Shown: in pieces, positions 16,724-24,285 of the stretch
Numbering within the stretch: position 1 is the first letter of the stretch
How the letters are laid out: each line of letters opens with the position of its first letter
Assembly: GCA_046757585.1 (NCBI GenBank)
Contig: JBHHYR010000022.1
Span: forward strand, 1-31,740
Length of the DNA: 31,740 bases
Direction: 5' to 3'
Source: JBHHYR01 sp046757585
GTDB lineage: Bacteria; Desulfobacterota; Binatia; HRBIN30
Notes under the pieces: model-generated
Seen by the model: only the letters and a program-made list of their open reading frames with translations
The model's database searches: none
Told to the model about the DNA's origin: nothing
Program-made: the position numbers and the translations under genes

Positions 16724-17623
16724 CTATGCGAGGAGCCCAGCTGCCAAGAGGATACCGAACATCCCGTGCAGGCGCGCCGTGCCGCGGAGCGCGGCGTTGA
16801 AGCTTGGGCCTTCGGTGGCTGTGGCGACGGTAAGGCTGAGGCGGACAGCCCACGGCAGAGTCAGCCAGGGGAGGAGGATCCACGCCGACGTTGCCTGCGC
16901 GAACAAGATCGCAGCAGGGAGGAGATACGCCAAGATGATGAGAAGAATGAACTCCGCCCGTCCTGCCGATTGCCCCAGACGAACCGCCAGCGTGCGCTTG
17001 CCTGCGGCTTCGTCGGTTTGGACATCCCGAATATTGTTGACCACCAGGATTGCTGTTGCGAGTGCACCGACGGGAACGGAGACGGCGCAAGCAAAGCTGC
17101 TCACACTCCCAGCCTGCACGTAGTACGTGCCGGCGACGGCCACGACACCGAAGAACACGAAGACGAAGAGATCGCCCAGGCCGTGGTAGCCGAGCGGCCA
17201 CGGGCCGCCGGTATACGCCCAGCCGGAGCCGATCGCGGCGACGCCGACCGCAATGATTGGCCAACCGGCCAGCGCCCAGAGCTGCAGGCCTGCCACGGCC
17301 GCCAGGCCAAAGGCGACCCAGGCGGCTCGCTGCACCTGCTGCGGCGGCAGCAGGGCAGCTTGGGTGACCCGGGTTGGCCCGAGCCGTGCCGGCGAATCGG
17401 CGCCGCGCCGAAAATCATCGACGTCATTGGCGAGATTCGTTCCGATCTGAATGCACAAGGCGGCAACCAACACCACGACGGCCGCGGCGGGATCCTCCAC
17501 CCCGCTCCTAGCAGCCACCGCGGTTCCGACGACCACGGGAACGACCGCGGCTGTCAGTGTCGCAGGACGGATGGCGACCAGCCAGGCGGAGAGGGGGCCG
17601 AGGTGCACGGTTTCCACGCTCAC
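16724..17623 (-). CDS. menA: 1,4-dihydroxy-2-naphthoate polyprenyltransferase (MenA)
   Basis: A 299-residue integral membrane UbiA-family prenyltransferase with eight to nine hydrophobic segments. The first Asp-rich motif is NLANDVDDFRRGAD (about 64-77) and the second is NNIRDVQTDEAAGKRTLAVRLG (about 196-217); both bind the Mg-diphosphate of the polyprenyl donor. The IRPATLTAAVVPVVVG start and the RDVxTDExxGKRTLA motif are typical of MenA rather than UbiA. It attaches the isoprenoid tail to DHNA in the inner membrane, giving demethylmenaquinone. The start is GTG at 17623, overlapping the menB stop as GTGA, so the two are translationally coupled. Confidence 0.95.
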   Translation of the reverse strand: MSVETVHLGPLSAWLVAIRPATLTAAVVPVVVGTAVAARSGVEDPAAAVVVLVAALCIQIGTNLANDVDDFRRGADSPARLGPTRVTQAALLPPQQVQRAAWVAFGLAAVAGLQLWALAGWPIIAVGVAAIGSGWAYTGGPWPLGYHGLGDLFVFVFFGVVAVAGTYYVQAGSVSSFACAVSVPVGALATAILVVNNIRDVQTDEAAGKRTLAVRLGQSAGRAEFILLIILAYLLPAAILFAQATSAWILLPWLTLPWAVRLSLTVATATEGPSFNAALRGTARLHGMFGILLAAGLLA

Positions 17624-18438
17624 GGCAGCCGTGAGAAGCGGGAAAAATCCGGCGCCCGCTTTTCGAGGAAGGCGTTGCGCCCTTCACGCGCCTCCTCTGA
17701 CATGTAGAAGAGCAAAGTCGTGTTGCCCGCCAACTCTTGAATGCCGGCAAGGCCATCGGTGTCGGCGTTGAACGCCGCCTTGAGACAGCGCAGGGCCATC
17801 GGACTGTTCGCGAGGATCTCACGGCACCACTGGATGGTCTCCTCCTCCAGGCGTGCGAGCGGCACCACCGCGTTGACCAGGCCCATGGCGAGTGCCTGCT
17901 GCGCGCTGTAGCGCCGGCAGAGAAACCAGACCTCGCGCGCCTTCTTGTGGCCGATGACGCGGGCCATGAAGGTCGCGCCGTAGCCGCCGTCAAAGCTACC
18001 GACACGCGGGCCGGTCTGACCAAAGACGGCGTTGTCGGCCGCGATCGTCAGGTCACAGACCATGTGGAGGACCTGACCTCCACCGATCGCATAGCCGGCC
18101 ACCATGGCGATGACGGGTTTGGGCAGTGTCCGAATCTGACGTTGCAGGTCGAGCGCATTCAGTCGCGGGACACCATCGGCCCCAACGTACCCGCCGTCAC
18201 CGCGCACCCGCTGGTCGCCGCCGGCACAGAAGGCATCAGTGCCCGCACCGGTCAGGATAACCACCCCGACCGTCCTGTCCTCGCGCGCCGCCGCGAAGGC
18301 GTCCATCAGCTCGAAGAGCGTCCGTGGGCGGAACGCATTGCGGACCTCGGGCCGGTTGATGGTGATCTTGGCGATGCCCTCGGCCGTCGCGTAACGGATG
18401 TCGACGTAGTCGCGAGCTGATTTCCAGGTGATGGCCAT
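17620..18438 (-). CDS. menB: 1,4-dihydroxy-2-naphthoyl-CoA synthase (MenB)
   Basis: A 272-residue crotonase-fold enzyme that closes the second ring of the naphthoquinone from o-succinylbenzoyl-CoA. MenB signatures are clear: FCAGGDQRVRG (70-80), QTGPRVGSFDGGYG (141-154), and WFLCRRYSAQQALAMGLVN. The glycine at 143 in QTG marks the E. coli type, which relies on bicarbonate as catalytic base; the other type has Asp here. The ATG at 18438 has AGGAGG upstream, so the long upstream extension of the frame, which overlaps menH, is not coding. The last bases overlap the menA start. It is 37 bp behind menH. Confidence 0.96.
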   Translation of the reverse strand: MAITWKSARDYVDIRYATAEGIAKITINRPEVRNAFRPRTLFELMDAFAAAREDRTVGVVILTGAGTDAFCAGGDQRVRGDGGYVGADGVPRLNALDLQRQIRTLPKPVIAMVAGYAIGGGQVLHMVCDLTIAADNAVFGQTGPRVGSFDGGYGATFMARVIGHKKAREVWFLCRRYSAQQALAMGLVNAVVPLARLEEETIQWCREILANSPMALRCLKAAFNADTDGLAGIQELAGNTTLLFYMSEEAREGRNAFLEKRAPDFSRFSRLP

Positions 18439-18475
18439 CTGTCCTCCTTCTCGTGCCAAATTTGTGCTCCAGAGA

Positions 18476-19333
18476 TCAGCCGTCGGTACTGGCCTGGCGC
18501 CGAGCGTCCTTCGGCGTCTTCGGAGCCTGGCGCAGGAATCCGAGCACATGCTCGTTGAAGGCGGCTGCGTTTTCGAGATGCGCGGCATGGCCCGCGTGCG
18601 GGACAATCGCGATAGCCGCGTGGGGCAGTCGAGCGGCCATGGCTTCGGCAATCCCTCGGAACTTCCTGTCCTCCTCGCCAACGATCAGCAGCACCGGGGC
18701 TCCCAGCGACGGCAACTGCGCCCACAGCGGCGGCTGGGCGCCAGTTCCCATGCCCCGCAAGCTGTTGGCGAGCCCGATGGGGCTGCTTGCACAACGGGCG
18801 GCGCGTGCCGCCGCGACGGCGTCCGGCCCTAAGCGTGACTGAGAGGCGAGAAGTGGTTGCTGCATCCAGCTGTCGACGAACGGCTCGATCCCATCCCGTT
18901 CGAGGCGGTCGGCGAGGGCCTCATCATGCGCGATGCGTGCACGCCGCTCGAGCGGGTCGTCGATGCCAGGGGCGACGCCTTCGAGTACCAGCGCGCGCAC
19001 CCGCTGGGGATGGGCCACCGCGAACGCCAGTGCCACGCGCGCCCCCATGGAATAACCCAGCCAGCATGCTTGTTCGACGGCGAGATGAGTAAGCAGCGCA
19101 GCGAGGTCGGCCACGCATCGCTCCATGCGATAGCGCCGGGCGTCAGCCGGCGCATCGGAACGGCCATGGCCCAGCAGATCGACTGCGATCGTACGGAAAC
19201 TGCGTTGCCACAGGGCCACCTGCGGCGCCCATAACGCCCCGCTACCGGTAAAGCCGTGCAGCAGCACTAGTGACTCGCCGTGGCCGCGAATAGTCACATG
19301 CAAGCTAACGCCGTTTACGCTCAGCTGCGACAC
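18476..19333 (-). CDS. menH: SHCHC synthase, alpha/beta hydrolase (MenH)
   Basis: A 285-residue alpha/beta hydrolase with the oxyanion segment LVLLHGFTGSG (22-32), the nucleophile elbow GYSMG (S95), the acid D222 (VGEEDRKF) and H249 (HAGHAAHLE). MenH removes pyruvate from SEPHCHC to give SHCHC. The HGFTGSG and GYSMGAR motifs fit MenH well, and the gene follows menD after only four bases, with a GTG start at 19333. Generic hydrolases can look similar, but the position between menD and menB supports the call. The C-terminal tail after about residue 270 is Lys/Arg-rich and not conserved. Confidence 0.92.
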   Translation of the reverse strand: MSQLSVNGVSLHVTIRGHGESLVLLHGFTGSGALWAPQVALWQRSFRTIAVDLLGHGRSDAPADARRYRMERCVADLAALLTHLAVEQACWLGYSMGARVALAFAVAHPQRVRALVLEGVAPGIDDPLERRARIAHDEALADRLERDGIEPFVDSWMQQPLLASQSRLGPDAVAAARAARCASSPIGLANSLRGMGTGAQPPLWAQLPSLGAPVLLIVGEEDRKFRGIAEAMAARLPHAAIAIVPHAGHAAHLENAAAFNEHVLGFLRQAPKTPKDARRQASTDG

Positions 19334-19337
19334 GACT

Positions 19338-21125
19338 TTACCTGACGGCCACCGCCCGCGCTATGGCCGCCCACACCTGCTGGTGAAGCTCGACGTTGCG
19401 GGCGCGATTGGAGGGGACTTCGATGACGGTCGTGCGGTCAGCATCAAGTGCTGCCGCCACCGCGTCACGGAACTGCTCCCACGAGGCGATGCGCCGAAAC
19501 ATGCAGCCATACATTTCCACGGCGCCCCGGAAATCCAGACCGTGCGGCGTGAGAAAGTACTCGGTAAAGCCTTCGCCGCATGCGGCCTGGGGTAGGAACG
19601 AAAAGATTCCACCACCATCATTGTTGATGACAATGATGGTCGCCCGCAGCCCGTAGCGTTTGGCTGCCAGCAGACCGTTGAGATCGTGGTAGAAACCGAG
19701 ATCGCCGGTGACCATGACCACGGGCTGATCAGCGACCGCAGCAGCACCCAGGCCGCTGGAGATGAAGCCGTCGATCCCGCTGGCGCCACGGTTGCAGAGC
19801 ATGCGAACCGCGCGGGTCCCGCTCGGCCAATAACTTTCGAGGTCCCGCACGGGCATGCTGTTGCCGACGTAGAGCGCGGCGCCGTCCGGTAGCAGCCGCG
19901 CCAGTTCGGTGAATACCTTGCCCTCGAACAGCTCGGTGACACCGTCCACCTGGCGCGCCAACGCCACGCGCGCCCGCTGATCTCGCAGACACCACTGCGC
20001 ACACCAGTCGTCGTCTTGCACCTGCCGCGGGCCGGATGGGTGGGTGGGTATGCAGCGGCAGAGCGCGTCACACGTTGCCACCGGATCACACGGCACGATC
20101 TCTGCGGCCATTCCCGTCGGGTCATTCCACCCGCCCAGCGGATCGATGACCACGTGGCGGCAGCGAGGATGCCGTTGCAGATAGCGCAAGAACGCCTTCG
20201 ACGCTGGCATGGGGCCAAAGCGCACCACCACGTCTGGTGCCCAGACCGTGGCCAAGGCATCGTCGCGCAGAAGCGCATCGTACGTGTCGATCATCAAGGC
20301 GCAGTGGTGGCGCCCGGTGCGCACCTGAGAGGTCGGATCGGCGAAAATGGGGTAGCGGAGACGTTCGGCGAGGCAGGTGATCGCCGCGGCGTACGCGGCG
20401 CCAGCGTCGTACGAACCGCACGCGATCAGACCGTGCGGCGTACCGGACAGTGTAGCCGCCAGCTCCCGGACCGTGGCCTCGGATGGGGCAGCGACCGCGG
20501 CATGCCGAACGGTGTACGTTCCCTGCTGTGCAACTGCTTCCGCAATCCGGCGTCCGGAAGCCGAACGGACCGGTTCCCCGCTCGCTGCAGGCTTGGGGAC
20601 CAGTGGCTCACGGAAAGGAAAATTCAGGTGGACAGGTCCGGGTGGTGTGGCGCCAGCCGTGGCGACTGCGCGGCAGCCCAGCGCCCGAAAATAGCGCTCC
20701 CCAGCGTCGGCTGTGCCCACTTCGGTGAACCACTTGACGTGGGTTCCGTAGAGCTTCGTCTGGTCGATGGTCTGGTTGGCACCGCAATCGTGCAGTTCCG
20801 GAGGTCGATCGGCCGTGAATACGAGCAGCGGAATGTGGGCGTAGAATGCTTCGATGATAGCAGGCAGCAGATTGGCGGCCGCAGTGCCAGAGGTACACAC
20901 CATAGCGACTGGCTGTCGCGTTGCCTTTGCAATGCCGAGCGCAAAGAAGGCCCCGGACCGCTCATCGACATGCGACCATGCCTGCAGATCCGGGTGCGAG
21001 ATCATGACCAGAGCCAGAGGTGTGGAGCGCGCGCCCGGTGCAATACAGACGTGCTGCAGACCAGCGCGGACCAGCGCGTCCACGAACACTTCCAGTGCGG
21101 CGAAGGTGGGATCGTGCGCGTACAT
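19338..21125 (-). CDS. menD: SEPHCHC synthase (MenD), thiamine-diphosphate enzyme
   Basis: A 595-residue ThDP-dependent enzyme that joins isochorismate with 2-oxoglutarate. The ThDP/Mg motif runs from GDL (474-476) to NND (501-503). The cofactor-activating glutamate is E55 in DERSGAFFALG, and ADRPPELHDCGANQTIDQ is a MenD hallmark. The conserved PGSRSTPL segment reads PGARSTPL, so Ser32 (same number as in E. coli) is Ala. The ATG at 21125 gives a normal N-terminus but has no evident ribosome site, and the frame stays open to 21659 across the end of menF, so the start is the least certain point. The 116-bp gap to menF is the longest within the operon. Confidence 0.95.
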   Translation of the reverse strand: MYAHDPTFAALEVFVDALVRAGLQHVCIAPGARSTPLALVMISHPDLQAWSHVDERSGAFFALGIAKATRQPVAMVCTSGTAAANLLPAIIEAFYAHIPLLVFTADRPPELHDCGANQTIDQTKLYGTHVKWFTEVGTADAGERYFRALGCRAVATAGATPPGPVHLNFPFREPLVPKPAASGEPVRSASGRRIAEAVAQQGTYTVRHAAVAAPSEATVRELAATLSGTPHGLIACGSYDAGAAYAAAITCLAERLRYPIFADPTSQVRTGRHHCALMIDTYDALLRDDALATVWAPDVVVRFGPMPASKAFLRYLQRHPRCRHVVIDPLGGWNDPTGMAAEIVPCDPVATCDALCRCIPTHPSGPRQVQDDDWCAQWCLRDQRARVALARQVDGVTELFEGKVFTELARLLPDGAALYVGNSMPVRDLESYWPSGTRAVRMLCNRGASGIDGFISSGLGAAAVADQPVVMVTGDLGFYHDLNGLLAAKRYGLRATIIVINNDGGGIFSFLPQAACGEGFTEYFLTPHGLDFRGAVEMYGCMFRRIASWEQFRDAVAAALDADRTTVIEVPSNRARNVELHQQVWAAIARAVAVR

Positions 21126-21241
21126 ACTTAGAGATCGAAGTGTCGCGGGGCGCAACTTCGGTGAAACAGTCGCGGGATAGGGGGGACCCCGTGGTCGCAG
21201 CACGCATTTTTCCTGACCGCAGTTTTCATTCGGTCTTCCAT

Positions 21242-22663
21242 CTATTCCCCGGTGGGGGCCAGGAGCGCGGAGAGCAGCGGCTGCAGCTTGAGGCGCGTTT
21301 CCTCGAGTTCCGCATCCGGGTCCGACCCAGCCACGATTCCCGCTCCGGCATAGACCGACGCCCGCGATCCGTGTAGCAGTGCAGAGCGGATCGCAACGGC
21401 GAACTCGCCTTCCCCACGCGCGTTGATCCAGCCGACAGGGCCCGCGTACCAGCCGCGATGCAGCGATTCCCGCTCTCGGAGCAGCTGCAGGGCCGCCGAA
21501 CGCGGATGGCCCGCGACTGCCGGGCTGGGATGGAGGCGGTCCACGAGGTCTAGAATGTGAATCGGGCGCGCAAGCCGCCCTGTGATCGGGGTCATCAGAT
21601 GCTGCACGTTGTCCAGCCGCAGCAACTGGGGCCTTGTGGCCACATCCAAGTGCGTGCACAGCGGGGCAAGAATCGCCGTGATCGCCCGGACCACAATTGC
21701 GTGCTCGGTGCGCTCCTTCTCGCTATGGAGGAGTGCCTGCCCTAGGGCCTGCGCCGTGGCCGTTGACGTGCCTGGCGCGCCCGTGCCTGCAATTGCCGCG
21801 GTGGCGAGCGTCTGGCCGCTTCGACGGATCAAGGGCTCGGGTGTTGCCCCGACGAAGCTTCCCGCTGGCGTGCCGATCCAGAATACCACACAGGCAGGAT
21901 AGCTCCGCCTCAAGCGGCGCAAGACGCGCGCGCAGTCGAAAGCCCGACTCGAGGTGACGGTACAGACGCGCGCCAGAACGAGCTTCTCCACCCGCCCGCG
22001 GGCGATGTCGCTAATACTGTCCGTCACCGCCTGCCGCCAGAGGGGGAGCGGCAGCATCGTCGTAGCCTGGTAGCTCGGCGGCGTTGGTTCACTGTGCCAA
22101 GCGCTATCGGGCGGTACCGCCGGGTGTTGCACGAGTTGCAGGTCAGCGGAAACGCGCCGAGTGAGTTCAGCCCGGTCGCTGTGCGCGTCCACCATCACGC
22201 TGACTGTGAGTGTTGCCTCGCGGTCCCGCCGCATCAGCAACAGCCGAGGCAGCACGAGACGGCCTGCGGGAAAACCAAGCCAGGGCGTTTCCTCCATGGA
22301 ATCGCCAGCGAAGGCGAAACCACCGACGAACAGCGGGGCGGTGGGACGCCCTGAATCCCAATCGGTGACCGCGTGAGTAAGGATGGCATCGCAGGCAGCT
22401 GCGACGTCGGTAAAGCGGCTCGCTCCCTGCCCGCTACAGGTGTGTGCGGCGCCCAGGCCGGCGATCGCGAAACGGTCGAGCGGCCGCTCCCAGAGGAAGC
22501 AGCGACCGTCGGGCGGGGCCGCCTGTTGCATGATGGCCAAGAGGTCCTCGGGGGGGGCGATCGGGCCGGACACGCTGGCGAGCAGACGTGTCTTGAGAGC
22601 ACGAGCACGATCGATCGCGCAACTGACACACGCCTGGACGCGACGGTACAGGTCCTCCACCAT
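21242..22663 (-). CDS. menF: isochorismate synthase (MenF)
   Basis: A 473-residue chorismate-utilising enzyme. The C-terminal catalytic domain shows VEKLVLARVCTV, FVGATPEPLIRRSG followed by the TAAIAGT segment, HLMTPITGRL, and the ending LHPSPAVAGHP ... GWYAGPVGWINARGEGEFAVAIRSAL. These are isochorismate-synthase motifs, and the place ahead of menD points to MenF rather than a siderophore enzyme (EntC). It converts chorismate to isochorismate, the first committed step. The ATG at 22663 is seven bases after the menG stop. An eight-base C-run in the coding strand (22550-22557) lies near residues 36-38 and could be a slippage or sequencing-error site. Confidence 0.94.
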   Translation of the reverse strand: MVEDLYRRVQACVSCAIDRARALKTRLLASVSGPIAPPEDLLAIMQQAAPPDGRCFLWERPLDRFAIAGLGAAHTCSGQGASRFTDVAAACDAILTHAVTDWDSGRPTAPLFVGGFAFAGDSMEETPWLGFPAGRLVLPRLLLMRRDREATLTVSVMVDAHSDRAELTRRVSADLQLVQHPAVPPDSAWHSEPTPPSYQATTMLPLPLWRQAVTDSISDIARGRVEKLVLARVCTVTSSRAFDCARVLRRLRRSYPACVVFWIGTPAGSFVGATPEPLIRRSGQTLATAAIAGTGAPGTSTATAQALGQALLHSEKERTEHAIVVRAITAILAPLCTHLDVATRPQLLRLDNVQHLMTPITGRLARPIHILDLVDRLHPSPAVAGHPRSAALQLLRERESLHRGWYAGPVGWINARGEGEFAVAIRSALLHGSRASVYAGAGIVAGSDPDAELEETRLKLQPLLSALLAPTGE

Positions 22664-22670
22664 GGTTCGT

Positions 22671-23369
22671 TCAGCCGTGTCGCAGAGCCAGAATTAGCTG
22701 GGCGGCACCGCCGCTGAGCTGCTGCTTCGCCACGTCGGAGAAGCCGGCGAGCGCGATCAGCTGCCGTAAGCGTGGCTCCGTTGGAAGGTAGGCGGTCGAA
22801 CGGGGCAGGTAGGCATACGCGGCCCGGTCAGACAGCACCGCGCCCACGAGAGGCACAATCCGGTTGAAATACAGCGCATGTACCCAACGGCCTAACGTGC
22901 CCGTGGGCGCGTCAACCTCGAGCAGAGCGAGGCGCCCCCCCGGCTCGAGCACGCGCGCCGCCTCGGACAAGACGTGCGTAATGGAGGCGAAATTCCGCAG
23001 CGCGAAGGCGGACGTGACCACCGTGGCGGACGCGGCCCGGAGCGGCAACGCTTCCGCGTCCGCCCGCACGAACAGCGCGGTTCCATCACGCGAGCGCGCC
23101 ACGGCCAACATGCCCGCCGCGAAATCGATGCCCACCACGTGGGCACCCGCTGCCGCGGCGAGTGCACACATGTCACCGGTGCCGCAGCCCAGATCGACCA
23201 CACGGTCGCTGCGTCCGATGCCAGCACGTCGGATCGTCATCCGCCGCCATCGCTGGTCGAGGCGGAGGGTGAGCAACCGGTTCAAGAGATCATAGCGGGA
23301 AGCGATGCGATCGAACATCGCCTCGACGACGGCCGCTTTTTCCCTTTGCTCGGGTAAACCTAGCGCCAC
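22671..23369 (-). CDS. menG: demethylmenaquinone methyltransferase (MenG/UbiE family)
   Basis: A 232-residue class I SAM-dependent methyltransferase. The family signature is FDRIASRYDLLNRLLTLRLD (19-38), the SAM-binding motif VVDLGCGTGD lies at 57-66, and SAFALRNF and LEPGGRLALLEV follow in order. It methylates demethylmenaquinone in the last step. UbiE enzymes also act on ubiquinone precursors, but no ubiquinone gene is in the window. The start is GTG at 23369, overlapping the last 10 bases of the merR gene, with GGAGG about five bases before it inside merR. Placement of the final-step gene at the front of the operon is a notable order. Confidence 0.94.
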   Translation of the reverse strand: MALGLPEQREKAAVVEAMFDRIASRYDLLNRLLTLRLDQRWRRMTIRRAGIGRSDRVVDLGCGTGDMCALAAAAGAHVVGIDFAAGMLAVARSRDGTALFVRADAEALPLRAASATVVTSAFALRNFASITHVLSEAARVLEPGGRLALLEVDAPTGTLGRWVHALYFNRIVPLVGAVLSDRAAYAYLPRSTAYLPTEPRLRQLIALAGFSDVAKQQLSGGAAQLILALRHG

Positions 23370-24106
23370 CGAACCTCCAGGTGCCCCCCCTCAAGGGCAG
23401 TTGCAGCTGCCCGCAAGCCCTCCTGGTCGCCGGTTTGGCGCAGGCGGTCGAGTGCATCGTTCAATAACGTGCGCTGGAAGTGGAGGGCAACGAGTGTGGT
23501 AACCGCTGGCAGCAACTGACGGAACGCACTGGCCACCGCCTCGGCGTTTGCGCTGCCCGTTCCAGCCTTGCGGACGTGCCGATCGAACAGCTCAGTGGCG
23601 GTGCCGACAACCTCTTGCACGCCCCTGGCGTGGCGCATCGACAGGCGCAACAGTTCATCAAGAGGAAACCCTTGCTCCAGGATAACCAGCCCCGCCCGCA
23701 CCATTTGGAGATCCGCTTCACCGTACCGTGCTCGTCCGCCTACCGTGCTGGGCTGCAAGAGTCCCGCTCTTTCGAGGGCGGCGAGCAACGCTTCGGGTAC
23801 GCCGGACGCCGAGGCGAGTTGGGCCCGTGTCAAGCAGCGCTCGCCGCTCTGGTTGGCAACAGCAACGAATAGGGCGTCCACTTTCGAGCGCGGCGGACCC
23901 GCGAGCAAACGCTTGATGACGGCCAGGCTGAGGCCCTGGGCCTGGTAGCGGCGGATTCGCTTGAGCAGAGAAAGGTGCTTCTGTGAGTACAGGGCGGCCC
24001 GCTTCACCCGACGCGGCCGCGGCAGCAGGCCCTTGGTCTGGTAAAAGCGTACGGTGTCAACCCGGACCGCCGCCGCCGCCGCCAGCTCCTCGACACGATA
24101 TTGCAT
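23360..24106 (-). CDS. MerR-family transcriptional regulator leading the menaquinone operon
   Basis: A 248-residue protein with an N-terminal MerR winged helix (about 2-70: YRVEELAAAAAVRVDTVRFY, then KGLLPRP and a second helix pair). A second, weaker MerR-like winged-helix unit lies at about 91-160 (LTRAQLASASGVPEALLAALERAGLL ... GEADLQMVRAGLVI), and the rest is helical. No metal-binding cysteine cluster is present, so it is not a mercury- or copper-type sensor. It overlaps menG by 10 bp and so is translated with the pathway. A palindrome lies over its own promoter. Control of menaquinone genes is a reasonable inference; the ligand is unknown. Confidence 0.9.
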   Translation of the reverse strand: MQYRVEELAAAAAVRVDTVRFYQTKGLLPRPRRVKRAALYSQKHLSLLKRIRRYQAQGLSLAVIKRLLAGPPRSKVDALFVAVANQSGERCLTRAQLASASGVPEALLAALERAGLLQPSTVGGRARYGEADLQMVRAGLVILEQGFPLDELLRLSMRHARGVQEVVGTATELFDRHVRKAGTGSANAEAVASAFRQLLPAVTTLVALHFQRTLLNDALDRLRQTGDQEGLRAAATALEGGHLEVRWR

Positions 24107-24112
24107 ACGCCA

Positions 24113-24141
24113 ACTCTAAGAGTAATCACTCACATCGTCAA
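24113..24141 (-). promoter_or_regulatory. promoter with overlapping palindrome ahead of merR-men operon
   Basis: On the minus strand TTGACG (24141-24136) and TAGAGT (24118-24113) are 17 bp apart. The perfect palindrome ACTCTTAGAGT (24123-24113) covers the -10 element, and a further GAGT half-site (24131-24128) makes GAGT-GATT-ACTC next to it. The ATG at 24106 is only six bases past the -10 element, so the transcript may be leaderless or nearly so. The repeats are seen directly; that the MerR protein binds them is inferred. Confidence 0.5.
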
Positions 24142-24285
24142 GCGGAGATAGCAACTCGCCTCCCCGCTTGCTGCAGTTGGTCATCTCCCCGGCCGGCCGT
24201 GGGTCTCGACACGCGGGGGGGGGCGTGACGGGCGTGGTTGTGCAGCGGTGGGCCCCGTGGTGTTCACAGAGCCCGGGGTGCCGCC

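Noticed and set aside
15563..17707. Very long plus-strand open frame (over 700 codons) across menC and menA
   Set aside because: It is low-complexity Arg/Ala/Ser-rich and antisense to two genes with full catalytic motifs; a GC-rich antisense shadow.
20962..21207. Minus-strand 81-codon frame with AGGA before its ATG, overlapping the menD start
   Set aside because: It runs mostly inside menD in another frame and has no recognisable domain; I kept it out, although a leader role cannot be excluded.
21126..21241. Small inverted repeat between menF and menD as a terminator or attenuator
   Set aside because: The GACCG/CGGTC stem is short with a long loop and no U-run, and the operon clearly continues.
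21126..21659. N-terminal extension of menD by 178 codons
   Set aside because: It is antisense-like Pro/Arg/Gly-rich sequence overlapping menF, and MenD homology begins right at the ATG at 21125.
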